From Luteimonas rhizosphaericola (GTDB taxonomy: Bacteria > Pseudomonadota > Gammaproteobacteria > Xanthomonadales > Xanthomonadaceae), in the NCBI RefSeq assembly GCF_029888045.1, contig NZ_JARXRN010000025.1, forward strand, positions 340,368 through 404,367: 64,000 nucleotides of DNA, given 5' to 3'. Positions 27,270-36,421 of the stretch are shown here, one piece after another. The translations under genes were made by a program, and so were the position numbers. The notes under the pieces are model-generated. The model saw nothing but the letters and a program-made list of their open reading frames with translations, searched no databases and had not been told where the DNA came from. Within the stretch, counting starts at the first letter, position 1. Every line of letters begins with the position of its first letter.

Positions 27270-28112
27270 TCAGTCGGCCGTCACCAGCGCCGCGTGGCGG
27301 GCGTGCAGGTCCTCGTAGACCGCATCGGTCTGCGGACGCACGCCGTGCCACAGGGCGAAGCTTTCCGCCGCCTGTTCGACCAGCATGCCCAGGCCGTCCA
27401 CCGCCTCGAGCGCGCCCGCCGCCCGGGCCCAGGCCAGGAACGGGATCGCCGCCTCGCCGTAGCTCAGGTCCACCGCGGCGCTGCGCGGGCCCAGCAGCGA
27501 CATCGGCAGCCGCGGCAGCTGTCCGCCGCGGGCGGCCGACGTCGCATTGATGAGCAGGCCGAAATCGCCCAGCGCCGGCAGGTCGGCCAGGTAGCGCGCG
27601 TGCACGCGCCCGGGCTGGCCGAGCGTGTCGACCAGCGCGTCGGCACGCTCGGGCGTGCGGTTGACGATGTACAGCTCGCCGATGCCGGCATCCAGCAGCG
27701 AGGGCGCGATTCCGCGCGCGGCGCCGCCGGCGCCGATCATCAGGGTGCGGCGCTGGCGCAGGTCCAGGCCGCGGCGTTCGGTGAGGTCGCGCACCAGCCC
27801 GGGACCGTCGGTGTTGTCGCCGTGCCACTGGTCGCCCATGCGCGCCAGGGTGTTGACCGCGCCGGCGCGGCGGGCGCGCTCGGTGGTGGTCGCGCTCAGG
27901 GCGAAGGCGGATTCCTTCAGCGGCAGGGTCACGTTGGCGCCCTGGCCGCCGGCCGCGGCGAAGGCCTCGAGTGCGTCGAAGAACGTGTCGAGGGTGGCGT
28001 CGATCGCCTCGTAGCGCAGGTCGATACCGGCCTGCCGGGCGAACGTCGCATGGATCTGCGGCGACAGCGAGTGCGCGACGGGGTGGCCGAAGACCGCGTA
28101 GTGGCTGCTCAT
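27270..28112 (-). CDS. aroE: shikimate dehydrogenase
   Basis: A 280-residue protein with AroE landmarks: [14 protein letters not shown] at the start, [11 protein letters not shown] with the catalytic Lys, AVNTLA, NTDGPGL with the catalytic Asp, the NADP loop [19 protein letters not shown] and the C-terminal [17 protein letters not shown]. It reduces 3-dehydroshikimate to shikimate on the way to chorismate. Chorismate is the substrate of the XanB2-type enzyme 2 kb away, so the neighbourhood supplies pigment starter, although aroE is a housekeeping gene. It lies downstream of hemB and the acetyltransferase on the same strand. Confidence 0.95.
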   Translation of the reverse strand: MSSHYAVFGHPVAHSLSPQIHATFARQAGIDLRYEAIDATLDTFFDALEAFAAAGGQGANVTLPLKESAFALSATTTERARRAGAVNTLARMGDQWHGDNTDGPGLVRDLTERRGLDLRQRRTLMIGAGGAARGIAPSLLDAGIGELYIVNRTPERADALVDTLGQPGRVHARYLADLPALGDFGLLINATSAARGGQLPRLPMSLLGPRSAAVDLSYGEAAIPFLAWARAAGALEAVDGLGMLVEQAAESFALWHGVRPQTDAVYEDLHARHAALVTAD

Positions 28113-28167
28113 GGCGGAACGCTTGTGTGCACGGACCCGGCTGCGAGTCTACCCGCAGCGCGGGCGC

Positions 28168-29585
<1,418 letters not shown>

Positions 29586-29713
29586 CTAGGCGCTTCGGCC
29601 ATGGACGTCGCGGAGGACGGTCCGGCGCGACGCCTGGGGATCATGCGCGGGGACCGGCCGCACGGTGCCGTGCGGCAGCTGCGGGCGACTCCGCCCGCGT
29701 GCGCGGCGATGGC

Positions 29714-29739
29714 GCACGGCGGCGCGAACGCCGCCGTGC
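29714..29739 (-). terminator. hairpin with CGAA tetraloop after the small membrane protein gene
   Basis: GCACGGCGGCG, CGAA and CGCCGCCGTGC form a perfect 11-bp stem 7 bases beyond the stop of the minus-strand gene. A second 9-bp hairpin lies at 29657-29676. Confidence 0.72.
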
Positions 29740-29746
29740 CGGACCC

Positions 29747-29995
29747 TCAGATCAGTCCGCCGCCCAGCCCCAGCCGCCAGATGGCGACGAAGATGACGAT
29801 GCCGTTGATGATCAGGCCCGCCTTGGCGCGCCCGCGGCGGCCGGTGCGGGTCACCAGCAGGCCGATCGCGGCGATGATCGCGCCGACCGCGGCGAACGGA
29901 ATCAGCAGCCAGTTGGTGATGCCGACGATCGGGATCAGGGCGAGCACCATCCAGATCATCGCGATGATGCCCCAGACCAGGCTGATCAGTCCCAT
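29747..29995 (-). CDS. small hydrophobic membrane protein
   Basis: An 82-residue protein with three closely packed membrane segments: about 3-22, 27-48, and 60-80 after a positive patch, RTGRRGRAKAG. The pattern IIAMIWMVLALIPIVGI with KAGLIINGIVIF is that of DUF4190-like or similar small proteins, but I cannot name the family surely. A good ribosome site, GAGGAG, precedes the ATG at 29995. It is monocistronic with a strong hairpin downstream. Confidence 0.75.
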   Translation of the reverse strand: MGLISLVWGIIAMIWMVLALIPIVGITNWLLIPFAAVGAIIAAIGLLVTRTGRRGRAKAGLIINGIVIFVAIWRLGLGGGLI

Positions 29996-30139
29996 GGTGA
30001 CGGTTCTCCTCGGTGCCGGGCTCGATGCCCGTGGTGACAGGACGACGCGTGCGCGGCGATTGTGACCGAAGCGGCAGCCGCGCGCCGGGGTCCGGCCGGG
30101 CCGCGGCCGACACGGGGCGGGAGCGCCGGGGCCCGGCGC

Positions 30140-31189
30140 TCAGCCGGCGCCGTGCACGCCGTCGATCTCGATCGCGAGCTCGCGCCGGCAGATCGCCGCG
30201 TGCAGCACGATCCGCGGCACCCGGTCGCCGAAGCGCGCCTGCAGCGCGTCGGCCACCAGCGGTAGGTCGCCCTCGTCGCGGACGTAGACCTTGAGCCGGG
30301 TGCCGGCGCCGAACCGGTCCGGCAGCGTCGGGGCGCGGCTGCGCGCGGCGCCCAGCAGCGCGTCGAAATTGGCGAAGGTCTCGTCCAGCTGCGCCAGCAG
30401 TTCGCCGTCGTGGCAGGACGCGTGCCCGACCACCGCGGCGGTGCCCGAGAGCAGCAGCGGCATCTGCGCGCCGGGTGGGGGCAGCATGGCGCGGGCGAAG
30501 CTCGGCGGCTGCGGGCCGTAGGTGCGCGGATAGCGGTAGGCGCTGACCTGGCGCGGGTTCTCCACCGGCGTGCCGGGCGTGCGCGCGGCCAGCCAGTAGA
30601 CCTGGATGGTGCGCGCATCGTCGCAGCGGCCGATCGCGGTCGCGGCCGGCAGCGTGCCGGCGTCGAAGTCCCCGAGCCCGCGGGCGCGGCCGACGCAGAA
30701 GCGCCGGTAGCGCTCGGCATCGCCGTCGCCGAGGGTGATCGCGTCGAGGTAGTTCCACACCCGCAGCAGGTGCGGATAGTCGCTGGCGCCCACGAACCGC
30801 GTCAGCGCGCGATAGGCGGCTTCGGCCGCGAGCGCGATGCCGCTGTTGTCGCCGTCGCCGGTATGGCCGGCGGGTTCGTCGACCTCGATCGCGCCGAACA
30901 ACAGCTGGCCGTCGCACGCCCACGCGATCTCGGCATCGGCCCCGGTCGCCGGCTCGCGCCCGGACTGGACCGGCCCGGAGGCGTGCCAGACCTCGAACGG
31001 CGCCGGTCCGTGCGGCTGCAGCGGCACGCGCAGGTAGCGCGGGTCCTGCGCGTGGGGCGCCGCGTCGCCGAAACCGAGCACCGCCAGCACGTCGTCGCGC
31101 GCGAGCAGGGCGTCGGGCGCGGGCGCCTCCACGTATTCGACCTGCAGCCGCGGCGGCGCCGACGGTGGCAGCGGCAGCGGGCGGCTCAT
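30140..31189 (-). CDS. xanB2: chorismatase (XanB2-type, hydroxybenzoate synthase)
   Basis: A 349-residue member of the chorismatase/FkbO-Hyg5 family, with two RidA-like halves. The C-terminal half has LLSGTAAVVGHASCHDGELLAQLDETFANFDALL and later LKVYVRDEGDLPLVADAL. The first half has GQLLFGAIEVDEPAGH and LLRVWNYLDAI. In Xanthomonas, XanB2 splits chorismate to 3- and 4-hydroxybenzoate; the 3-isomer primes xanthomonadin and the 4-isomer feeds ubiquinone. The ATG overlaps the stop of the flavoprotein gene upstream (ATGA). It lies at the head of the pigment cluster, which fits this job well. Confidence 0.93.
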   Translation of the reverse strand: MSRPLPLPPSAPPRLQVEYVEAPAPDALLARDDVLAVLGFGDAAPHAQDPRYLRVPLQPHGPAPFEVWHASGPVQSGREPATGADAEIAWACDGQLLFGAIEVDEPAGHTGDGDNSGIALAAEAAYRALTRFVGASDYPHLLRVWNYLDAITLGDGDAERYRRFCVGRARGLGDFDAGTLPAATAIGRCDDARTIQVYWLAARTPGTPVENPRQVSAYRYPRTYGPQPPSFARAMLPPPGAQMPLLLSGTAAVVGHASCHDGELLAQLDETFANFDALLGAARSRAPTLPDRFGAGTRLKVYVRDEGDLPLVADALQARFGDRVPRIVLHAAICRRELAIEIDGVHGAG

Positions 31190-32556
31190 GTCGCGTCTCC
31201 GTGCAGCGTCTCGCCGGCGAACGCGGCCCGCGCCTGGCGGCGGCGCGCGCGCCAGCCGCGCAGTGCCCGCGGCGCGATCGCGATCGCATTGGCCGCGTAC
31301 ACCAGCCGGAACAGGTACAGGCGCCAGCCCACGCGGCGGTTGTCGAACACGTCGCCGGCCAGCATCGAGATCACCGCCTGCTCCAGCTGCCAGTCGTTGC
31401 GCGGCGCGGAGAACAGTCGCCGCATCACCGGGGTGTTGAAGCGCTGGATGAACCAGGCGAAGTGGCGCATGCCGCGCCGCAGCCGCGCCTGCATCGCGCG
31501 CTGCAGCGCCGCCTCGCGCGCCGGCTCGCGCAATGCGCCGTCGACCACCGCGGCGGCCTCGCGCGCGCCGTCCATCGCCAGGAACACACCGGAGGAGAAG
31601 ATCGGGTCGAGGAAGGCGTAGGCGTCGCCGACCAGCATCCAGCCCGGGCCGGCCATGCGGGTGGCGCCGTAGGAATAGTTGCCGGTCGCGTGCACCGGTC
31701 CCGCGCGCTGCGCGCCCTGCATGCGCGCCCAGATGCCGGGGTTGCCCTGCAGCGTGCGCATCAGCAGGGCTTCGTTATCGATCCCGGCCTGCGCGTCGCG
31801 CTGGCGCAGGTAGTCGGGCGTGCACACCACCCCCACGCTCATCACGTCGTCGGGCAGCGGGATCAGCCAGAACCAGCCGTGATCGAAGCGGGCCACGGTG
31901 ATGTTGCCCGCGTCCGCGCCCTCGTGCCGGGCCACGCCGCGGAAGTGGCTGAACAGCGCCGCCGACTGGTGGCGACGATCCTTGCGCTTGAGCCGGCGGC
32001 GCGCGGCGAGGAAGGTGTCGCGGCCGCTGGCGTCGAGCAGGTAGCGCGGCGCCCAGCGGCGGACCGTGCCATCGGCCTCGCGAGCCTCCACCACGCGGGG
32101 CCGGTCGCCCGGGCCGAAGGCCACGTCCACCACCCGGGTGCGCTCGCGCGCGTCCACGCCGCAGGCGCGTGCCCGTTCGAACAGCAGCTGGTCGAACTGG
32201 TCGCGCCGCACGTGCACCGCGTAGTCGTGGCGCGGGTCGAGCGCGCGGCTGAAATGGAAGACGTAGCGCCGGCCACCCATCTCCTCGAGCGGGAAGTCCG
32301 CGCCCGGCTTGTGCACGCCGATCGCGCGCACCTGGTCCAGCACGCCCAGCTCGGCCAGGATCGCCATGTTCATCGGCAGCAGCGATTCGCCGATGTGGAA
32401 GCGCGGGTGGGCGTCCTTCTCCAGCAGCACCACGCGCCAGCCGCGGCGCGCCAGCAGGGTGGCCGCGGTGCTGCCCGCCGGGCCGCCACCGATCACCAGG
32501 ACGTCGCAGTCCTCGGGTGCGGGCAGGGGGCTGGCGGGCGGGGCGTGGCTGGCCAT
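31186..32556 (-). CDS. FAD-dependent halogenase-type oxidoreductase (pigment cluster)
   Basis: A 456-residue flavoprotein with the Rossmann loop VIGGGPAGST (21-30), HIGESLLP (54-61), a KPGADF segment with Lys83, and the halogenase signature W228-F-W230-L-I232-P233. These features place it among the flavin-dependent halogenase/geranylgeranyl-reductase-like proteins. Xanthomonadins can be brominated, so a tailoring halogenase or a desaturase/reductase role is possible. It shares an operon with xanB2 (ATGA overlap). Whether it halogenates cannot be told from the sequence alone. Confidence 0.88.
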   Translation of the reverse strand: MASHAPPASPLPAPEDCDVLVIGGGPAGSTAATLLARRGWRVVLLEKDAHPRFHIGESLLPMNMAILAELGVLDQVRAIGVHKPGADFPLEEMGGRRYVFHFSRALDPRHDYAVHVRRDQFDQLLFERARACGVDARERTRVVDVAFGPGDRPRVVEAREADGTVRRWAPRYLLDASGRDTFLAARRRLKRKDRRHQSAALFSHFRGVARHEGADAGNITVARFDHGWFWLIPLPDDVMSVGVVCTPDYLRQRDAQAGIDNEALLMRTLQGNPGIWARMQGAQRAGPVHATGNYSYGATRMAGPGWMLVGDAYAFLDPIFSSGVFLAMDGAREAAAVVDGALREPAREAALQRAMQARLRRGMRHFAWFIQRFNTPVMRRLFSAPRNDWQLEQAVISMLAGDVFDNRRVGWRLYLFRLVYAANAIAIAPRALRGWRARRRQARAAFAGETLHGDAT

Positions 32557-32598
32557 CCGGTGGGCGTCTGCGGGTCGGGGCGGGCGGAGCGGGTGCGC

Positions 32599-32604
32599 AT
32601 GATA
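32599..32604 (-). promoter_or_regulatory. candidate -10 box TATCAT for the flavoprotein-xanB2 operon
   Basis: TATCAT on the minus strand lies 42 bases before the ATG at 32556. No convincing -35 is seen. Confidence 0.35.
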
Positions 32605-32735
32605 GCGGACGCCCGGCGCGCGCCCGGATGCCCCGCCGCATGCGGGGCGGGCCGTTCCTGAACGGAACGGCGCGGGTTGCGCCGGGCGGCGCGATGCCGG
32701 ATTGTTGCGGGTCCTGTCCGAACCGCCCGATCCCG

Positions 32736-33005
32736 ATGCCCGCGCAAACCGACGCCGAACGCGAACTCGCCGAACTCCTGGTCGAGAGCCTGAACCTGGA
32801 CGGCGTGGCCGCGGACGGGATCGATCCCGAGGCGCCGCTGTTCAACGCCGGCCTGGGCCTGGATTCGATCGACGCGCTCGAGCTGGCGCTGGCGATCAGC
32901 AAGCGCTACGGCTTCCAGCTGCGTTCGGACAGCGACGAGAACCGGCGCATCTTCGCCTCGCTGCGGGCGCTGTCCGAACACGTCCAGCAACACCGAACGA
33001 CTTGA
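32736..33005 (+). CDS. acyl carrier protein of the pigment pathway
   Basis: An 89-residue carrier protein with the helix pattern RELAELLVESLNL and the phosphopantetheine site GLDSIDALEL (Ser44). It should carry the hydroxybenzoyl starter and growing polyene chain after activation by the transferase at 572. It is the first gene of a plus-strand pigment operon; the stop overlaps the TTG of the next gene (TTGA). Only one carrier protein was found in the window, whereas E. coli-type aryl-polyene clusters have two; Xanthomonas XanC is a comparable single one. Confidence 0.92.
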   Translation: MPAQTDAERELAELLVESLNLDGVAADGIDPEAPLFNAGLGLDSIDALELALAISKRYGFQLRSDSDENRRIFASLRALSEHVQQHRTT

Positions 33006-33685
33006 TCCCGATCCTGCAGATCGCGCTGGCGGTGGCCTACGCGCTGCTGGCGCACGGAGCCAGCAGCGGCGACGACGCGCGCCTGGCCTTCGCCGCGCTG
33101 CTGGTGCTGGTGGCGATGGTGCTGGCCGCGCCGCTGCTGCGCGGGCGGCCGTGGGCGTTCGCGCTGGCGGCGCTGTCCACGGCCGGCGCCTGGGCGCTGT
33201 ACCGGCAGGGGCTGGCCACGCTGCCGCTGCTCCTGGTACCGGTGGTGTTCGTGGCGCTGGTGGCCTGGGTGTTCGCGCGCAGCCTGGTGGCCGGCCGGGT
33301 CCCGCTGATCACCCGGATCGTGTCCGGCCTCGACGGCGAGCCGCCCGACCGCCTGCCGGCGGACGTGGCCGCGTATGCCCGCGGCCTGACCGCGATCTGG
33401 GCCGGCCTGCTGGTGCTGATGGCGGTGGCCAACCTGGTGCTGGCCCTGCTCGCCAGCCCCGGCGGGCTGCTGGCGCAGGCGGGCATCGCCCCGCCGTGGC
33501 CGATCACGCATGAACAGTGGTCGTGGGTCGCCAACCTGCTGGGCTATGGCGTGGTGGGCGGCTTCTTCGTGCTCGAGTTCCAGTGGCGGCGCCACCGGTT
33601 CCCGGAACGCAATCCGGGTTTCTTCGGGTTCCTGCGCCGCCTCGGCGGACTGGGTCCGGCCTTCTGGCGGGACGTGCTGCGATGA
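33002..33685 (+). CDS. integral membrane protein of the pigment cluster
   Basis: A 227-residue protein with about six membrane segments in the first 160 residues, and a basic C-terminus (EFQWRRHRFPERNPG). Similar polytopic proteins of unknown role follow the carrier protein gene in xanthomonadin and aryl-polyene clusters. Start is TTG at 33002 overlapping the ACP stop; there is no other start nearby, so translational coupling is likely. Function unknown. Confidence 0.82.
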   Translation: MIPILQIALAVAYALLAHGASSGDDARLAFAALLVLVAMVLAAPLLRGRPWAFALAALSTAGAWALYRQGLATLPLLLVPVVFVALVAWVFARSLVAGRVPLITRIVSGLDGEPPDRLPADVAAYARGLTAIWAGLLVLMAVANLVLALLASPGGLLAQAGIAPPWPITHEQWSWVANLLGYGVVGGFFVLEFQWRRHRFPERNPGFFGFLRRLGGLGPAFWRDVLR

Positions 33686-33725
33686 GTCCGGAGGGTGCGC
33701 CCACGGTCGCGTCCGCCCGGATGGG

Positions 33726-33751
33726 CGTGCAGGACGAGGCCGTCCTGCACG
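33726..33751 (+). other. 10-bp hairpin between membrane protein and PlsC genes
   Basis: CGTGCAGGAC, GAGGCC and GTCCTGCACG form a perfect 10-bp stem with a 6-base loop in the 122-base stretch before the likely PlsC start. It may attenuate or protect the mRNA; there is no T-run. Confidence 0.6.
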
Positions 33752-33807
33752 ACGGGCAACACGCGCCGGAGCGCGCGGAGGACAAGGAGCATGCAGGGAC
33801 AGGGACG

Positions 33808-34536
33808 ATGATGTGGCGGCTGTACAACGTGCTCCAGTTCGCGTTCACGCTGGCCTGGACGGCCGGCTGGATCACCCTGGCCCTGATGCTGCGGCCGCTG
33901 TCCGGCGCGCAGGCGCGGCTGCCGCTGCGCATGGCCTCGCGCTGCTGGGCGCCGGGGCTGCTGTGGGGCGCCGGCGCGCGGCTGGAGGTGGAGGGGCTGG
34001 AGCGGGTGGACTGGTCGCAGCCGTGCCTGTTCGTGGCCAACCACCAATCGGTGATCGACATCTGCGCGCTGTTCCGCGCGATCCCGGTGCCGCTGCGCTT
34101 CCTGCTGAAGGAAGAGATGAAGCGGGTGCCGTTCGTGGGCTGGTATGCGCGCGCCACCGGCATGCTGTTCATCGTCCGCGACAATGCCCGTGCCGGCGCG
34201 CTGTTCCGGCGCGACGCCGCGGCGCTGCTGGCGGGCGGGCAGAGCCTGTGCCTGTTCCCGGAGGGCACCCGCAGCCGCAGCGGCGAGGTCGCGCCGTTCA
34301 AGGCCGGCTCGCTGCAGGCGGCAATCGACGCCGGCGTGCCGGTGGTGCCGGTCGCGCTGCAGGGCGCGGGCCGGGTGCTGCCGGTCGACGGCTTCTTCCG
34401 CGTGCGCCCCGGCACCATCCGGCTCGGTTTCGGCACCCCGCTGCCGGTGCGGGTGGACGGTGTCCCGGTCACCCGCCAGGCGCTGGCCGATCGGTCACGC
34501 GCCGAGGTCCTGGCGCTTCTTCAGGCCTGGGCGTGA
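33808..34536 (+). CDS. PlsC-type 1-acylglycerol-3-phosphate acyltransferase homologue
   Basis: A 242-residue membrane acyltransferase with the PlsC motifs: NHQSVIDICA (the catalytic His with a serine in the usual H-x4-D frame), KEEMKRVPFVGWYARATG, FPEGTRSRSGEVAPFKAGSL, and VVPVALQGAGRVLP. One N-terminal membrane segment is at about 7-30. It probably esterifies the polyene acyl group to a glycerolipid. The start at 33808 (MMWRLYNVLQF) is chosen because homologous proteins begin there. An ATG at 33682 coupled to the previous stop would add 42 unlikely residues across the hairpin. Confidence 0.88.
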   Translation: MMWRLYNVLQFAFTLAWTAGWITLALMLRPLSGAQARLPLRMASRCWAPGLLWGAGARLEVEGLERVDWSQPCLFVANHQSVIDICALFRAIPVPLRFLLKEEMKRVPFVGWYARATGMLFIVRDNARAGALFRRDAAALLAGGQSLCLFPEGTRSRSGEVAPFKAGSLQAAIDAGVPVVPVALQGAGRVLPVDGFFRVRPGTIRLGFGTPLPVRVDGVPVTRQALADRSRAEVLALLQAWA

Positions 34537-34543
34537 GCGGCGC

Positions 34544-34843
34544 ATGCGGTTCGTGATCGACCCCGGCCATCCCGCGCTGCCCGGTCATTTCCCGGGGCAG
34601 CCAGTGGTGCCCGGCGTGGTGGTGCTCGACCGGGTGCTGGAAGCGATCGAGCGCGACGCGGGGCCGCTGGCGGCGCTGCGCCTGCCGCAGGTGAAGTTCG
34701 TGCAGCCACTGCTGCCGGCCGAGGCGGCCGAGATCGCCCTCGAGCCGCTCGCCTCCGACGCCGGTCGACGCTGGCGCTTCCGCGTGCTGCGCGGGGACAT
34801 GCTGATCGCCAGCGGCGAGATCGCCGCCGGGAGCGCGCCGTGA
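34544..34843 (+). CDS. hotdog-fold dehydratase (ApeI/FabZ-like)
   Basis: A 99-residue hotdog protein whose start MRFVIDPGHPALPGHFPGQP matches the FabA/FabZ active-site loop (GHFPG.PVVPGVVVLDRV). It then runs through VKFVQPLLPAE. It should dehydrate the 3-hydroxyacyl-ACP intermediate in polyene extension. It is shorter than FabZ, as ApeI-type proteins are. It follows the PlsC gene by 7 bases, and its stop overlaps the next start (GTGA). Confidence 0.88.
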   Translation: MRFVIDPGHPALPGHFPGQPVVPGVVVLDRVLEAIERDAGPLAALRLPQVKFVQPLLPAEAAEIALEPLASDAGRRWRFRVLRGDMLIASGEIAAGSAP

Positions 34844-35856
34844 GCGTGGACTGGAAGCAGCGTCCCGAAGGCGGCAACCGCTTGGCCCTGGCGATGATCC
34901 GCGCCGTCGCCTGCCACGGCGGGCGGCCGCTGGCGCGGCTGCTGCTGTATCCGACGACGCTGTACTTCCTGCTGCGCCGCGGCCCCGAGCGGCGCGCCTC
35001 GATCGCCTTCCTCGGCCGCGCGCTGGGCCGGCCGGCGCGGCTGCTGGACGGTGCGCGCCACATCCACACCTTCGCCTCCACCATCCTCGACCGGCTGTAC
35101 CTGCTCGACGGCGCGCCGGGGCGGTTCGAGGTCGAGGTGCGTGGCGTGGAAGCGCTCGCCGCGAAGGTGGACGAAGGCCGCGGCGTGCTGCTGTTCGGCT
35201 CGCACCTGGGCAGCTTCGAGGCGATGCGCGTGCTCTCGCGCGAGCGCCCGGGGCTGAAGCTGCGGGTGGTGCTGGACAAGGCCCACAGCCGCGCGCTCAC
35301 CCAGCTGCTCGACGCGCTGGCGCCGGAGATCGCCGCCGGCGTGATCGACGCCAGCCAGGACGGCCCGGCGCTGATGCTGCAGATCCAGGAGGCCGCGGCC
35401 GAAGGCGCGCTGGTGGCGCTGCTGGTCGACCGCACCCTGCCGGGCCAGCCCGCGGTCACGGCGCCGTTCCTCGGCGCGCCGGCACCGTTCCCGCTGGCGC
35501 CGTGGCAGATGGCGGCGGTGCTGAAGCTGCCGGTCATGCTCGGCTTCGGCCTGTACCGCGGCGGCAACCGCTACTCGCTCGAGTTCGAGCCCTTCAGCGA
35601 TCCCATCGACGCGCCGCGCGGCCGGCGCGAGGCGGTGCTGGCCGCGCTCATCCGCGGTTACGCCGCGCGGCTGGAGCATCATGCCCGGCTGGCGCCCTAC
35701 AACTGGTTCAACTTCTACGATTTCTGGCATGTCGACCAACAGCAGCTCCGTTCCGTCCCGCAGGCTTCCGCCGATGCGCCTCCGTCGCTGCTGGCCGGTG
35801 GCGTGCCTGCTGCTGGCGATGGCGCCGTCGGCGTGGGCGCAGGCCAGTCCCGATAG
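34840..35856 (+). CDS. HtrB/LpxL-type lipid acyltransferase homologue
   Basis: A 338-residue protein with LpxL/HtrB features: a short hydrophobic N-terminal part, GVLLFGSHLGSFEAMRVLSRE (the catalytic HxxxxE-like motif), then LLVDRTLPGQPAVTAPFLGAPAPFP. The core ends at NWFNFYDFWH. Aryl-polyene clusters encode such enzymes, probably to attach the pigment to an outer-membrane lipid. Start is GTG at 34840 overlapping the dehydratase stop. The last 35-40 residues extend past the family end, and their codons lie inside the start of the LolA-like gene. Confidence 0.88.
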   Translation: MSVDWKQRPEGGNRLALAMIRAVACHGGRPLARLLLYPTTLYFLLRRGPERRASIAFLGRALGRPARLLDGARHIHTFASTILDRLYLLDGAPGRFEVEVRGVEALAAKVDEGRGVLLFGSHLGSFEAMRVLSRERPGLKLRVVLDKAHSRALTQLLDALAPEIAAGVIDASQDGPALMLQIQEAAAEGALVALLVDRTLPGQPAVTAPFLGAPAPFPLAPWQMAAVLKLPVMLGFGLYRGGNRYSLEFEPFSDPIDAPRGRREAVLAALIRGYAARLEHHARLAPYNWFNFYDFWHVDQQQLRSVPQASADAPPSLLAGGVPAAGDGAVGVGAGQSR

Positions 35857-36421
35857 CGATGCGATCCTGCGCGCGCTGGCCCGCCCGGTGCCGGCGGCCA
35901 CGCCGTTCGTGGAAGTGCGCGACTCGCCGATGCTCAAGGCGCCGCTGCGCGTGAGCGGCGAATACCGCCGGCCGGACGCCGAGACCCTGGTGCGCGAAGT
36001 CCGCGCGCCGTACGCGGAGACCACCACCATCCGCGACGGCGAGGCGGTACTGGCGCGTGCGGGCAAGCCCGAGCGGCGCTTCGCGCTGGCGCGGGCGCCG
36101 GAACTGGTCGCGCTGCAGGGCAGCTTCGGCGCCCTGCTCGCCGGCGACGCGGAGGCCCTGCGCAGGCACTACACCGTCGACGCGCAGGGCGACACGCAGC
36201 GCTGGTCGCTGCGCCTGGTGCCGCGCGACCCGAAGCTGGCCGCGCGCCTGCAGCAACTGGTGCTGCACGGTCGCGATGCCGAGCTGCACTGCATCGAGAA
36301 CATGCCGGTCAAGGGCGAGGTCCAGCGCACGCTGATGGGCGCCGCGGCCGAGGCCGCGACCCGCGCCGGCGACGCCGCCGACCTTGCCGCGCTGTGCCGC
36401 GGTGGCGCCGCCGGCGGATGA
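35774..36421 (+). CDS. LolA-like outer-membrane carrier protein (pigment cluster)
   Basis: A 215-residue periplasmic protein with a signal peptide (MRLRRCWPVACLLLAMAPSAWA). A LolA-like body follows: ALARPVPAATPFVEVRDSPMLKAPLRVSGEYRRPDAETL, then SLRLVPRDPKLAARLQQLVLHG. LolA-type proteins ferry lipidic cargo across the periplasm; the homologue in aryl-polyene clusters is thought to move the pigment lipid. The start is inside the acyltransferase reading frame by 83 bases; an in-frame ATG at 35729 would lengthen the overlap. Its stop overlaps the exporter start (ATGA). Confidence 0.88.
   Translation: MRLRRCWPVACLLLAMAPSAWAQASPDSDAILRALARPVPAATPFVEVRDSPMLKAPLRVSGEYRRPDAETLVREVRAPYAETTTIRDGEAVLARAGKPERRFALARAPELVALQGSFGALLAGDAEALRRHYTVDAQGDTQRWSLRLVPRDPKLAARLQQLVLHGRDAELHCIENMPVKGEVQRTLMGAAAEAATRAGDAADLAALCRGGAAGG

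Noticed and set aside
32557..32735. Second carrier protein or small gene between the divergent pigment units
   Set aside because: The 179-base gap has no start with carrier-protein features; it only holds candidate promoter boxes.
33682..33807. Upstream start of the PlsC-like gene coupled to the previous stop (ATGA)
   Set aside because: It would add 42 residues unlike PlsC proteins and encode through a perfect hairpin. The ATG at 33808 begins the conserved N-terminal segment. Not fully excluded.
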